DNA from: JAICYJ01 sp038212095
Lineage (GTDB): Bacteria; Actinomycetota; Thermoleophilia; Gaiellales; JAICJC01
Assembly (NCBI GenBank): GCA_038212095.1
Contig: JBBQUW010000008.1
Coordinates: 43,390 to 107,389, forward strand
Reading direction: 5' to 3'
Length of the DNA stretch: 64,000 bases
Of the stretch, positions 49,715 through 58,951 are shown one piece after another. Position numbers and translations under genes: made by a program. How positions within the stretch are numbered: position 1 is the first letter of the stretch; each line of letters begins with the position of its first letter. The notes under the pieces are model-generated. The model was given only the letters and a program-made list of their open reading frames with translations. It was not told the DNA's origin and ran no database searches.

Positions 49715-51178
49715 CTACACGGAGGTAAGCCACACCGCGGGACGGGTGGGCACCGTCCGGATGCGTAGGTCGGCGATCGTGATCGAGGTCGACGAGGGGT
49801 GCCGCGGCCGTCGCGGCATGGGAGCGCGATGCTCGAGTCGCGGCGCACTGCTCGCGACCTGAGCGAGTGCCGTGGCCACAGCGACGTAGCGCGACCGGAT
49901 CGCGCGGCCGGCGGCCGTCACGTCGGCGCGAATATCGTCCAGCGCCGGCGAGGCCGCGGCGCTGGAGGGCGCGATCAGCGCCTGTGGCGCTCGCGGCGTC
50001 AGCGAGCCCGCGGCCCAGATTCGGGCGAATCCATCCCACGCGACGCTGCCGAGCGGCACCGCGGCGATCGGACTCCGCCGTCCGGAGGCGACGATCACAA
50101 CACCGTGGCCGGCGTATAGACCGACGTGGTACGGCGCCCCGGACGGCGCACCCAAGAACACAAGATCGCCGGGTCGCAGCTGGCTGCGGGATATCGGTAC
50201 ACCTGTCTGCCACAGCACGGCAGCGGTGGGCCGCCCGGGCAGGGGGTGGCCGGCCGCCGAGTAGGCGTAGTCCACCAGGCCGGAGCAGTCGAACCCTCCC
50301 TCCAAACGGCTCTCGCCGCCCCAGATGTAGGGCCAGCCGATCTGATCCTCGGCGGCGCGGACGATGCGCGCGCGCACACCATTTCCGAGCCTCGGCAGTT
50401 GACTCGGGTGAACGATCTGCACCGGTGGGTGATGCCGCGGGCGGTGGGAGGTCCCGCCGCCGTGACCACTACCCTTGTGTGAGTGGTGATGATGGTGGCC
50501 GGGCGGGTCGACCGGTGGCGGTGGTGGCGGCGGCGGCGGTGTCGCTCCGCCGCCATCAGGCGGGACCGGCGTCGGCAGGGAGATCACGCCCACCCGGATC
50601 TCACTTCCCGCCGGCAAACCGCCGTGGTCGACCAGGATCTCGAGCCGCAGACCGACTACTACGCTGCCGAGGGCATCGGTCAGCGTCACGCCGGTGGTGA
50701 TCTGCCCCCAGTCGCCGACCGGTACCGGGTCGGCACCAACCTCTGGAAGGACGACGTCCGTACCAGCGACGTTGAGCTTTTTCCCGCTCAGCTCGACGAC
50801 CGCAGGAGCGCCCGATGGGCGAGTCACGGTCAGATCGAGCGAGCGAACCCGAAGCTCTCCGTCGAACATCCGCAAGCGGGTGAGCGCGACACTTCCAGCC
50901 GTCACGCTCGGCGTGGACGTCGCGGTGAGCGACCCCTCGCCGAGCTTCGCGAGAGGCTGCTCGGCCGTCGAGCGCCAATCGCTGAGTGAGACCTGCCCCT
51001 CGCCCGGCGCCTCTGCCAGCGGGCTCAGGATCGCGTCCTGCGCAGGGGTGAGGATCACCACCGCGCCCGCCGTGACGGTCACCGCCGGGGCGACGTCGGC
51101 AGACGCCGACGCGCCGCCCACGCCGGCCACAACCAGCAACGCAGCAAAAACCATTAGAGAGCGCCCACTCATCACCAT
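49715..51178 (-). CDS. Exported NlpC/P60 peptidoglycan hydrolase
   Basis: A 487-residue secreted protein. Signal peptide (about 5-27), an N-terminal beta-rich domain (30-200), a striking linker (201-255) with nine consecutive prolines and a five-histidine run, then the NlpC/P60 domain (265-375). Catalytic Cys298 is in GGFDCSGLVDYAY, His351 in PYHVGLYAGHG. Such enzymes cut stem peptides of peptidoglycan (gamma-D-Glu to diamino acid). A further 110 residues follow the catalytic domain. The first of two near ATGs is listed (second at 51172). Confidence 0.9.
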   Translation of the reverse strand: MVMSGRSLMVFAALLVVAGVGGASASADVAPAVTVTAGAVVILTPAQDAILSPLAEAPGEGQVSLSDWRSTAEQPLAKLGEGSLTATSTPSVTAGSVALTRLRMFDGELRVRSLDLTVTRPSGAPAVVELSGKKLNVAGTDVVLPEVGADPVPVGDWGQITTGVTLTDALGSVVVGLRLEILVDHGGLPAGSEIRVGVISLPTPVPPDGGGATPPPPPPPPPVDPPGHHHHHSHKGSGHGGGTSHRPRHHPPVQIVHPSQLPRLGNGVRARIVRAAEDQIGWPYIWGGESRLEGGFDCSGLVDYAYSAAGHPLPGRPTAAVLWQTGVPISRSQLRPGDLVFLGAPSGAPYHVGLYAGHGVVIVASGRRSPIAAVPLGSVAWDGFARIWAAGSLTPRAPQALIAPSSAAASPALDDIRADVTAAGRAIRSRYVAVATALAQVASSAPRLEHRAPMPRRPRHPSSTSITIADLRIRTVPTRPAVWLTSV

Positions 51179-51410
51179 GACAACTGTACCCGCGTTTCAC
51201 GAATCCGGACGTGACCCGGGCAGGGGACGAGCGCAGGGCATCGAGCGGCGATCGCTTCTGCTACTGATGCCGGGTCGGTGCGACCAGCGCCGAGATGACC
51301 CCCGGCGACCAGCTCCTCGCGGGTGGGTGGCACGATGCCGATGCGATTCTGGTTGGCTACCTGAGGAGCCTGCCGTGTGAGAACGCGGTTCGTCTGGGAT
51401 TGGAGGTGCG

Positions 51411-53375
51411 GTGCTGTCGCGACTGGTCAGGGTCGAGCTCCATGCGCTGGGGCCGAGGGTATATGTGCTGGGCCTGCGGATCCATGAGTGGCATCTTGGC
51501 CTTGGCGTGCTGCTGCTGCTTTTGGCACTGGACCTCTCGGGCTGGCTGACGGGCGGGCTGGCGGCCTACGCGATCGGCCTGGTGGGCAGCTGGTTGATCG
51601 CGAAGGACTGGCGCGACCTGACGGGCGCACAGCGCGATACGGGAGCGTGGCGGCTGGGATTTCACCGGCCGCCCAGCGAGCTGCGACCGGCGCGGCGCGG
51701 CGATTGGGTACCCAAGCTGGCGGCCTTCGTGGTTGCGGGGATCGCGGTTTCGAGCTACGCGTCGGCTGTCACACCGGGCCTTGGGCTGGGCGGCCATCTG
51801 TTTCGCAGCCTTGCGATCGTGCGGGTGGCGGCGGTATTCCATGCCGCGGTGATACCGGTGTCATGTGCGCTGCTGGTCGCGTCGATCTACCTCTGGCGGC
51901 GACGTTCGCGGGCATGGGTTGTCGCGGTGTCGCTGCTGGTGCTGCTGGGGTGCTTCAACCTCCTGAGAGGGCCGGACGTGCCCGAGGCGGTGCTGGCGTT
52001 TGCGGGAGCTGGCCTGCTTTGGTGGGGGCGCGAGAGCTTCAACGCCCAGCCCGAGCGGATCCCGGTGCGGGCTTCGCTGGTCGGCGCGGCGGTGCTATCG
52101 GTGCTCACGATCGGGGCCTGCACGGTGGCCGTGTGGACATCGGCTCCGGGCCGGCCGAGCGTCTCCCTGGTGCTCCGCACAACGGGTGATCTGTTGCTCT
52201 GGCAGCCATCGCCGATCGCATTTCGCGATGAGTTCGGGAAGCTCCCCGAAGCGATCGGCGTCGTCTCCCTGCTGGGCGTGATCGGCATCGCCTGGCTGGT
52301 TTTCCGGCCGCTTTCGCCGCCGCTTCGACTGCCGGAGGACGAGGAGCGCGTCCGTGCTCGTGAGGCGGTCTCCACCCATGGCACCGATACGCTGTCCTAC
52401 TTCAAGCTGCGGTCAGACAAGCATTACCTCTGGTCGGACGACCGCGGTTCCTTCATCGGCTACCGGGTCGAAAACGGCGTGTTCATGATCTCCGGCGACC
52501 CGGTCAGCACCGCCGATGCGTTGCCGGGACTGATCGGCAAGGCGCTTGACTACGCCGAGACCCATGGCCTGCGGTTTGGCGTGGTCGGTGCCAGCGAATC
52601 GCTGGCGGCACTGTGCCGCAAGGCCGGCCTGCGATCGCTGTACATCGGCGACGAGGCGATCGTCACCCCCGCGTCGTTCTCGCTCGAGGGGCGCGCAATC
52701 CGCAAGGTTCGCCAGTCAGTCAGCCGCCTCGAACGCGCGGGCGTGACGGTCGAGGTGCTCCAGATGCAGGCGGTGACGCCAGCTCTGTTGGCGGAGCTGG
52801 GCGCCGTTTCCAGCGCCTGGCTGGCGGGAGGCGCAGAGCGCGGCTTCTCGATGGCGCTGGACGAGCTCGGTGGCGACCTGTATCACGACACCGTCCTGGT
52901 GATCGCCCGCGAAGCGGGAGGCGAGGTGTGCGGATTCCTTCAGCTGGTACCGGCCAGCGGAGGGACGCGAATGTCGCTGGCGCTGATGCGGCGTCTGCCG
53001 GACGCGCCCAACGGATTGATGGAGTTCCTCATCGTCCGCACCATCGACCATCTGCGCAGCTGCGACGTCGGCGAGCTGTCACTCAACTTCGCCGCGTTCG
53101 GCCGCTACCTGCGCAGCCCGGCAAATGCACGCGAGCGCCTGCTCGCCCGCATCCTCCGGGCCGGCGACAGATGGTTCCAGATCGATCGGCTCCACAGCTT
53201 CAACGCGAAGTTCTCCCCCGCCTGGCAGCCCCGCTACCTCGTCTACCAGACCATCACGAGCCTACCCCGCACCGCCGTCGCAGCGCTCTGGCTGGAGGGC
53301 CAAACCCCGCGGCTCCGCAACCGCCCCGACAACCCCACCACCGTGGCGGCCGGCGCACACCACGACTGCGCGTGA
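51411..53375 (+). CDS. MprF/LysX-like phosphatidylglycerol aminoacyltransferase
   Basis: A 654-residue membrane enzyme. About seven hydrophobic helices fill residues 25-300, and the C-terminal 330 residues are the DUF2156/LPG-synthase domain made of two GNAT-like folds: TDTLSYFKLRSDKHYLWSDD, GSFIGYRVENGVFMISGDPV, LEGRAIRKVRQSVSRLERAG, and GLMEFLIVRTIDHLRSCDV. Members transfer an amino acid, often lysine, from tRNA to phosphatidylglycerol and so reduce negative surface charge. A lysyl-tRNA synthetase domain, fused in mycobacterial LysX, is absent. GTG start with ggagg upstream. Confidence 0.85.
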   Translation: MLSRLVRVELHALGPRVYVLGLRIHEWHLGLGVLLLLLALDLSGWLTGGLAAYAIGLVGSWLIAKDWRDLTGAQRDTGAWRLGFHRPPSELRPARRGDWVPKLAAFVVAGIAVSSYASAVTPGLGLGGHLFRSLAIVRVAAVFHAAVIPVSCALLVASIYLWRRRSRAWVVAVSLLVLLGCFNLLRGPDVPEAVLAFAGAGLLWWGRESFNAQPERIPVRASLVGAAVLSVLTIGACTVAVWTSAPGRPSVSLVLRTTGDLLLWQPSPIAFRDEFGKLPEAIGVVSLLGVIGIAWLVFRPLSPPLRLPEDEERVRAREAVSTHGTDTLSYFKLRSDKHYLWSDDRGSFIGYRVENGVFMISGDPVSTADALPGLIGKALDYAETHGLRFGVVGASESLAALCRKAGLRSLYIGDEAIVTPASFSLEGRAIRKVRQSVSRLERAGVTVEVLQMQAVTPALLAELGAVSSAWLAGGAERGFSMALDELGGDLYHDTVLVIAREAGGEVCGFLQLVPASGGTRMSLALMRRLPDAPNGLMEFLIVRTIDHLRSCDVGELSLNFAAFGRYLRSPANARERLLARILRAGDRWFQIDRLHSFNAKFSPAWQPRYLVYQTITSLPRTAVAALWLEGQTPRLRNRPDNPTTVAAGAHHDCA

Positions 53376-53435
53376 GGGCGAGTGTGTGGCCCGTCACAGG
53401 GTATGTGGCGCGCTGGCGTGACGGGTTTTCGCGTG

Positions 53436-53441
53436 TAGGAT
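53436..53441 (+). promoter_or_regulatory. -10 box TAGGAT before secreted BNR gene
   Basis: gtgTAGGATgacg lies about 50 bases before the ATG at 53493, whose leader carries gaggagg. No strong -35 box is evident. Confidence 0.4.
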
Positions 53442-53492
53442 GACGGGTCCCGTGCCGTGTGTTTTGACGCGGCCAGATTTGAGGAGGGGTCG

Positions 53493-55118
53493 ATGCAGGG
53501 GATCGCACCACGTTGGGGGCGGGCGGTATCCGTCGTAGTTGCGCTTTCGGTGTCCGTGGTCGTCGCGGCGACTGCGCTTGGGGATGACACGCCCCAGCCT
53601 GTGAGTTTCACACACAACATTTCTGGAGCGCCTGCGCCGGTGCCATCGGCGGTGTTTGGAACCGGGCCGGCGGTGAAGACGGGCATGGCGATCTGCTCGA
53701 CGGCGCCCACGAGCGCGGCGAACGTCAACACCGATTGCGAGCTTGCGAATCGCACCCCTCATAACGAGACCTCGATCGCGGTGAACCCCGTGGATCCGAA
53801 TAACATCATCGGTGGGGCGAACGATTACCAGCTTGGGCTCAACTCGGGTGGTCACGTGAGTGAGAGCGTCCTCTCGCGGGCCCACGTGACGTTTGATGGC
53901 GGTAGGTCGTGGTCTGAGTACCCGATCTTTACGAACTCCGCGTACCAGGGCACCGGAGATCCTGCCGTAGCGTTTGATGCGACCGGACGCGCCTATTACG
54001 CGACGCTCGGATTCCGCTTCGTCGGCCCCGCGAACGCAACCGGCGCGGACATCCTTGTCAGTCACTCCAGTGATGGCGGCAAGACGTGGTCATCGGTGCG
54101 GGTCGCACAGGGCTCGGGCGTCGAGACCAGCGTCGGTGATTTCCTCGATAAGGAGTACATCGCGGCGTGGGGCAACGGCAGCGCCGTCGTGGTCTACGGC
54201 GACTTCCGTCAGGCCCAGAAAGGCGCCGTTGTGAGCGTACGCGATTACGCTTCGGTCACACACGATGGCGGAGTTACGTGGTCAACGCCACGCGTCATCA
54301 CAGGCGCGCTGGACCAGTCGTATGCGCCGGTGCCGACCATCGCCACCGACGCGGCCGGGCACGCCCGTATCATCGTCGCGTTCCTCAACAGTGATGCCTC
54401 ATACCCGTACCGAGACACGTACTACGCCGTCGAGGTGAGCGCGACGACAGGTGCCCGCACCGCGGGCCCGTTTGCCATCGGCCGCGTCTATGACGGTGCC
54501 ACCGACTATCCGATCGACGCGGCTGGCCGCCAGACGTATCAGGACAGCCAGATGCGCACCTGGGCGGCGGGCAACATCACCGCCGACCCGACCAGGCCGG
54601 GCCACTTGGCGGTCGTGTGGGACGACATGCGAAACAGCACGCTACCAGCGCCCATGGATCCCTACGTGGCGACCACCAACTCCGACGTGATCGTCAGCAC
54701 CTCCAGCGATTACGGTCACCACTGGTCGACCCCCACCGCGATCGCTCGCCGTGGCGACCAGTTCATGCCGTGGGGTGCCTACACCACAGCCGGAACGCTG
54801 CGCATCGGTACCTTCGATCGCAAAACCGATCCGGCGAACCACACCTACGACTACTCGCTCGGAACCTACACCGGAGCGGCAACCGCGTTCACCCCGATCA
54901 CCACGGTGCGGTCTGACCCCACCAAGAATGATCGCTGGTTCGCCGCCACCGTCAACCCAGCGTTCCCGTTCGCGACGCTGTTCATGGGCGACTACTCCAA
55001 CATCGCCGCGTCCGCCAACGGCGGCGTCGTCGCGTACTGGACAGACATGCGCCAACAGGCGTGCTTCGGGACGCGTTGCGGACACGGGCAGGACGCCTAC
55101 TTCGCACACGTGAACTAA
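53493..55118 (+). CDS. Secreted sialidase-like (BNR) propeller
   Basis: A 541-residue exported protein with a signal peptide (about 12-30). Asp-box-like turns occur several times: VTFDGGRSWSEYP, VSHSSDGGKTWSSVR, VTHDGGVTWSTPR and SSDYGHHWSTP, the S-x-D-x-G-x-x-W signature of BNR propellers. Blades with HLAVVWDDMRN and VVAYWTDMRQQ complete the fold. Catalytic sialidase residues are not obvious. It resembles the product of the 36238 gene. Start ATG chosen for the gaggagg site; 53457 is an upstream alternative. Confidence 0.82.
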   Translation: MQGIAPRWGRAVSVVVALSVSVVVAATALGDDTPQPVSFTHNISGAPAPVPSAVFGTGPAVKTGMAICSTAPTSAANVNTDCELANRTPHNETSIAVNPVDPNNIIGGANDYQLGLNSGGHVSESVLSRAHVTFDGGRSWSEYPIFTNSAYQGTGDPAVAFDATGRAYYATLGFRFVGPANATGADILVSHSSDGGKTWSSVRVAQGSGVETSVGDFLDKEYIAAWGNGSAVVVYGDFRQAQKGAVVSVRDYASVTHDGGVTWSTPRVITGALDQSYAPVPTIATDAAGHARIIVAFLNSDASYPYRDTYYAVEVSATTGARTAGPFAIGRVYDGATDYPIDAAGRQTYQDSQMRTWAAGNITADPTRPGHLAVVWDDMRNSTLPAPMDPYVATTNSDVIVSTSSDYGHHWSTPTAIARRGDQFMPWGAYTTAGTLRIGTFDRKTDPANHTYDYSLGTYTGAATAFTPITTVRSDPTKNDRWFAATVNPAFPFATLFMGDYSNIAASANGGVVAYWTDMRQQACFGTRCGHGQDAYFAHVN

Positions 55119-55130
55119 ACCCGCGGCAGC

Positions 55131-55169
55131 GTGGGCTTCCGGCGTCTCATCCCCCCGCCGGAAGCCCAC
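55131..55169 (+). terminator. Strong hairpin terminator
   Basis: A perfect 14-bp inverted repeat (gtgggcttccggcg / cgccggaagcccac) with an 11-base loop, 12 bases after the stop of the BNR gene. Confidence 0.85.
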
Positions 55170-55454
55170 AGCCTACTGGGCAGATCATTCCTCACGAGGT
55201 GTATCGCCAGCCCTCCCTTTGGCGCTGGCGGGCACACGAACCCGTTATCGCACCAACCTAAGAGAACGCGAGAAAGGGGAAGAAAACGGTCGCCGACCGC
55301 TTGGCGGTGGGACTCCCCCGACCACGGCCGCCCTCTCAACCTCGGCAACGCCGGAGCGGCGGGTCGCCGCAGATCGGCTGATCTTCCCCGCGACATCGGA
55401 ACGGGCCGGTTGATTCGCTGCCCGAGCGCTGAACTCACACCAGCGAGGGGGCGG
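55170..55454. other. Intergenic region without recognised gene
   Basis: About 285 bases after the terminator and before the promoter of the next secreted-protein gene. Open frames on both strands lack ribosome-binding sites and motifs. A purine-rich tract (gagaacgcgagaaaggggaagaaaacgg) stands out around 55261-55290 but I assign no function. Confidence 0.45.
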
Positions 55455-55484
55455 TTGCAGCGCAGGGGCGCTCGGGTGTAAGGT
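55455..55484 (+). promoter_or_regulatory. Promoter TTGCAG-N18-TAAGGT
   Basis: TTGCAG at 55455-55460 and TAAGGT at 55479-55484, 18 bases apart, would start a transcript near 55491. That gives a leader of about 60 bases ending in ggaggtgg before the GTG at 55553. Confidence 0.55.
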
Positions 55485-55552
55485 CAGCGTCGTATCGATT
55501 GTTGCATGCGCGGTGGGGTCGCAGAGGCCCGATTTGGTTGGAGGTGGTACCC

Positions 55553-56200
55553 GTGAGGCGGTGGCTCGTGGCGGGGTTCCTGGCAGCGGCGCTAGCACTG
55601 TTCGCCGGGGCAAGTAGTGCAACGGCGAGTACGACGACGAAGTTGACGACGGTGAGGTACGGCGGCGACTCGTTTCAAAATTACGACTTCGAGTCCCAAA
55701 CCGTGGCCGCCAATAACGTGGACTGGCCGGTGGATCTGGTGTTCTGGGGCAATGCCTCGATTTCCAAGGTCTACACCAAGATCAACTGGTCGTGGTCGGG
55801 GTCGAGCGAGTACGAACGCATCAACGACGGCAGCGGCAACACGTGGGTTTCAAGCGGCGGGCGCAAGAATACCCTCTGCAACGACACCCACTACCGGCTC
55901 TACGCGCCCACGGTCGGGTACCTCAGCAGCAACAATCTGGGGCACTATGTGATCGGCACGGCGCACCTGGATAAGAACGAGTGCGTCGGCTCCGCCAGCT
56001 ATGGCTGGAACGAGACGGCAGAGGCAAACGTTGCCGCCCGCGCCGTCGCCGTGTGGGGCAGCGCAGCGGTGGTCAAGAACGCCATCTTCATGCCTGACGG
56101 CACGCCTACCTTCCTGCTCTTCCAAAACGCGCAGACCGGCTGGCAGGGAAACCACTACTTCAACAACGACGGCTACCCAACACTGATCCACGTCCCGTAG
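55553..56200 (+). CDS. Secreted protein, unknown
   Basis: A 215-residue precursor with a Sec signal peptide (VRRWLVAGFLAAALALF..., cleavage near TAS). The mature part of about 185 residues is rich in Trp, Tyr, Asn and Ser, with two cysteines (in KNTLCND and KNECVG), and looks like a beta-rich extracellular fold. No family recognised. The GTG at 55553 is chosen because ggaggtgg lies in front of it and it begins a textbook signal peptide; a TTG at 55499 is less likely. It sits between two other exported-protein genes. Confidence 0.75.
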   Translation: MRRWLVAGFLAAALALFAGASSATASTTTKLTTVRYGGDSFQNYDFESQTVAANNVDWPVDLVFWGNASISKVYTKINWSWSGSSEYERINDGSGNTWVSSGGRKNTLCNDTHYRLYAPTVGYLSSNNLGHYVIGTAHLDKNECVGSASYGWNETAEANVAARAVAVWGSAAVVKNAIFMPDGTPTFLLFQNAQTGWQGNHYFNNDGYPTLIHVP

Positions 56201-56436
56201 TCGGAGCCAAGCAGGGTAGTGGTGGTGGCGCAGTTCGATGGGCTGCCGGTGCGGTGGGTAGTAAGCATCGTGAGCCGGTCGCGGGGGACGGGGTCGGTCG
56301 GCCAACCTCGTGCGGCACTCGGAATGGTGATAATGTGTCGTGTGGCAGTCGGCTTTGCGGATTGCCGTGGCTCCTGGATCGTGGTCGTCTGATGGCGAGC
56401 GTGGTTTGAGGGGGGTTCGGCTCCAAAGGAGGGGTT

Positions 56437-57243
56437 ATGTCCGAAGACGTGAATGTGATCGACTGGGTCGGTCGCGCCGTCGATAAGGCTCATGCCGATC
56501 AACCAGTCGCGACGCGGCGGCAGATGATTGCTGGTGCCGCTGCGACGTTGGGTGGTATGGGGGTCATGGGTGCGTTGCCGTCGGTTGCTTCGGCATCGGT
56601 GTCGAGCGACAACTCGACGACGAATATTCTGACCGTCGCCGCGACGGCTGAGGTGCTGGCCACGATCGTGAACACGGTCGGCTACCGGCGGGGTCTGGGT
56701 GGTGACGCGGTCACGCAGCGCAACGTCGCGGCTGCGGCTCGGGAAGAGTTGATTCACTACAACGTGCTCGTCTCGGTGGGCGCGAAGCCCGCCACCAAGG
56801 ACATCTGGGTGCCGGATGCGGTGTTTGCCAACCGCACCAACTTCCTGTCTGCGCTTGAGGTCGGCGACCAGATCTTCGTCAACGCCTATCTGATCGGCAC
56901 CAAGCACTTCGCCGCGCAGAAGAACGCCGCCTACGCGGTCATCACCGCAGAGTTCATGGGCGTCGAGGCTGTCCACCGGGCACTGGCCCGCCAGTCGCTA
57001 GGCAAACTCGGCAATGACCGCGTGTTCATGAAGTTCGACCAGAACGAGTCGGCGCCCGACTCCCCGATTCCCGGCCTGCCCGGCTTCGAGGACATTCTCG
57101 TAGCCGTCAAGCAGCTCGAGGCTGCCGGGTTTGGCTTCGGCAAGGCCGGCGCATCACCGGGACGCTTCTACATGTTCGACGAGGTCAAGGAGCACACTCC
57201 CAACGACCCCGACCTCAACACGTTCACACCCGACGCGAGCTAG
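56437..57243 (+). CDS. Tat-exported ferritin-like domain protein
   Basis: A 268-residue protein of the Ferritin_2 (PF13668) group. The N-terminus holds a twin-arginine signal: ATRRQMIAGAAATLGG, then a hydrophobic stretch and ASA-like cleavage site near residue 53. The mature domain is helical with carboxylate/histidine pairs AAREELIHYNVL and AEFMGVEAVHRALARQ, the pattern of a di-iron four-helix bundle. Related proteins are linked to desiccation or stress, but the role is not established. Tat export fits folding with metal in the cytoplasm. Ribosome site aaaggagg precedes the ATG; a strong hairpin follows. Confidence 0.85.
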   Translation: MSEDVNVIDWVGRAVDKAHADQPVATRRQMIAGAAATLGGMGVMGALPSVASASVSSDNSTTNILTVAATAEVLATIVNTVGYRRGLGGDAVTQRNVAAAAREELIHYNVLVSVGAKPATKDIWVPDAVFANRTNFLSALEVGDQIFVNAYLIGTKHFAAQKNAAYAVITAEFMGVEAVHRALARQSLGKLGNDRVFMKFDQNESAPDSPIPGLPGFEDILVAVKQLEAAGFGFGKAGASPGRFYMFDEVKEHTPNDPDLNTFTPDAS

Positions 57244-57270
57244 CCGACGGGTCAACCCATAACGAGAAAT

Positions 57271-57300
57271 GGCGGTCAGGGGCGAATACCCCTGACCGCC
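57271..57300 (+). terminator. Hairpin terminator with T-tract
   Basis: A perfect 12-bp inverted repeat (ggcggtcagggg / cccctgaccgcc) with a 6-base loop, followed by gtttc, 27 bases after the ferritin-like gene. Confidence 0.88.
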
Positions 57301-57483
57301 GTTTCCGTGCAGGATCACGCTCCCTCGCTCTTGTCCCTTGCCAGCATTGTCCGCAAGCCCAAGAGTGGCGCAGCGCGTGCGATGGAAATGCTGACGCCCT
57401 GCGCTTAGCCAGGAGGTGGCGGCGGATTCGGTGAAATCGTCAGTTGCACAAGCGACCGAGGGCTTCGTTGTTCTTTATGCCAA

Positions 57484-57696
57484 TCAGTTTCCGATTCGGC
57501 GCGGCCTGCTACGAGTGGTTCGGATTCGGTACTCGAAGGCGGCGTGGGTGTGTGCGCGGTGAGTGCAGGCTTCCATTGTCTGGGCCTGGGAGCGCGAGGT
57601 GAATGGGCCAGCTTCGCTCACGGCTTCAGAGTGGTCACTGCTCACGATGGCGTACCAGTGCATCTCTGCGTCCTTGCGAACGGCGAACTGCAACAT
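57484..57696 (-). CDS. Small hypothetical protein
   Basis: A 70-residue soluble protein. MHWYAIVSSDHSEAVSEAGP followed by FTSRSQAQTMEACTHRAH gives a strand-then-helix pattern often seen in small proteins of unknown function, and the end is Arg-rich. The ATG is preceded by ggagg at proper distance, which supports translation. It lies downstream of the diguanylate cyclase gene on the same strand. Confidence 0.6.
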   Translation of the reverse strand: MLQFAVRKDAEMHWYAIVSSDHSEAVSEAGPFTSRSQAQTMEACTHRAHTHAAFEYRIRTTRSRPRRIGN

Positions 57697-57867
57697 CGTG
57701 TCCTCCCATTCATGCGGCCGATCGACGAGCCGCTTGACCCGCTAGACCAGGCGGGAGTAAGCGCAGTCTACCAGTCGGGAGGCGACGTGGAATCCCCCGC
57801 GACGGTGATCCAAGCGAACGCCGGGATTACGTCCACCACTTCGCAGTGCGAGTTCCCGTCGTGCCCG

Positions 57868-58741
57868 CTAACGGCTTGGGGCCGTCCGGTGCTGTGTTGG
57901 GGCGGTCGAGTCTGCGACGCTACGTGCCTTTGCGCGGTACAGCGCTTGGTCTGCTCGTCGGATGAGTTTTGTGGCTGATTGGACGTGATCCCAGGTCGCT
58001 ATTCCGGCAGAAAAGGCGTGGTGGTTGGGGGTCGCTGCTCGCATCCGTTCAACGACCTCGCTGGCCGCTTCGTGCTCGCAGTCTGGCAGGAGCACCGCGA
58101 ACTCATCGCCACCCAGCCGTGCCAGCAGATCAACGTCTCGGATTGCCAGCGACCATGCCTGGGCACTTGCCGCCAGCAGTTGGTCACCGGCCTCGTGGCC
58201 CTCGGTGTCGTTGACCAGCTTGAGCTTGTCGAGGTCTATCAGGGCGATGCAAAGGCTTTCGCCAGAGCGTTGAGCGCGGCCTAGCTCAAGGGCCACCCGC
58301 TCGTCCCATCCTCGTCGATTGGCAACGCTTGTGAGTGGATCGTGGGTGGCGAGGTCTACCCAGCTATCGGCCTGCCGCTCGACCTTGTGGCGACGATCCG
58401 ATTGCCAGCCCACCACCAATCCAACCGCGATAAACGCCGTTGCTCGTACCAGATAGCCACTATCCCCGATCCCGCTCTGCTCAACTTGAAGCCACACAGC
58501 AGTCGAAAACACTGCCCAGATCGCTCCGCATATGCCGCCCCACACTCCGAAGCACCGCCAAAAGCGAAACCGGGATGGTGTACAGGAAACACACCCCGAC
58601 ATCCGCATTTAGCTCGGCGAACCGCCACAGGGTCACCGAAACGAACATCATCCCGGCAGCGCCGATAACGCCCGACCGCCCGCTGCTTGAAAGGAGTCCA
58701 CGGATCACCGCTAACCACTTTGTGACATAAATAGCAATCAT
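57868..58741 (-). CDS. GGDEF diguanylate cyclase, frameshift in membrane part
   Basis: The C-terminal 165 residues form an intact GGDEF domain: DLATHDPLTSVANRRGWDE, IDLDKLKLVNDTEGHEAGD, ARLGGDEFAVLLPD with the active GGDEF loop, and an inhibitory site RDVD five residues before it. It should make cyclic di-GMP and be product-inhibited. The membrane part is split: the frame from ATG 58741 (or GTG 58759) encodes helices up to FLYTIPVSLLAV, and the catalytic frame takes over at FGVWGGICGAIWAVFSTAV. One extra base near 58545-58565 explains this. An ATG at 58608 could start the catalytic part alone, with two helices. Two PilZ proteins are encoded elsewhere in the window. Confidence 0.8.
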
Positions 58742-58951
58742 TGCTGCGGTCTTCTGCACGCGGCGCTCGCCTCCTCCTAGCAGTCAGCCCTGACACGCCA
58801 AGCTCCCGCAATCCTGACCGAGTGCACCGACTGGACCGGGAACAGCGTTTCCGTGCGTCCCAGGAGAGGCCAAACCAACGCGTACCGAAGCCTGAAGTGG
58901 CGTCGGCGGCGATCACCGCGATCGGCTATCGGCCAGACGGTCTGCGCCTGC

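Noticed and set aside
51295..51410. Short plus-strand frame before the lysyltransferase-like gene
   Set aside because: No ribosome site or familiar pattern, and it runs into the real gene out of frame.
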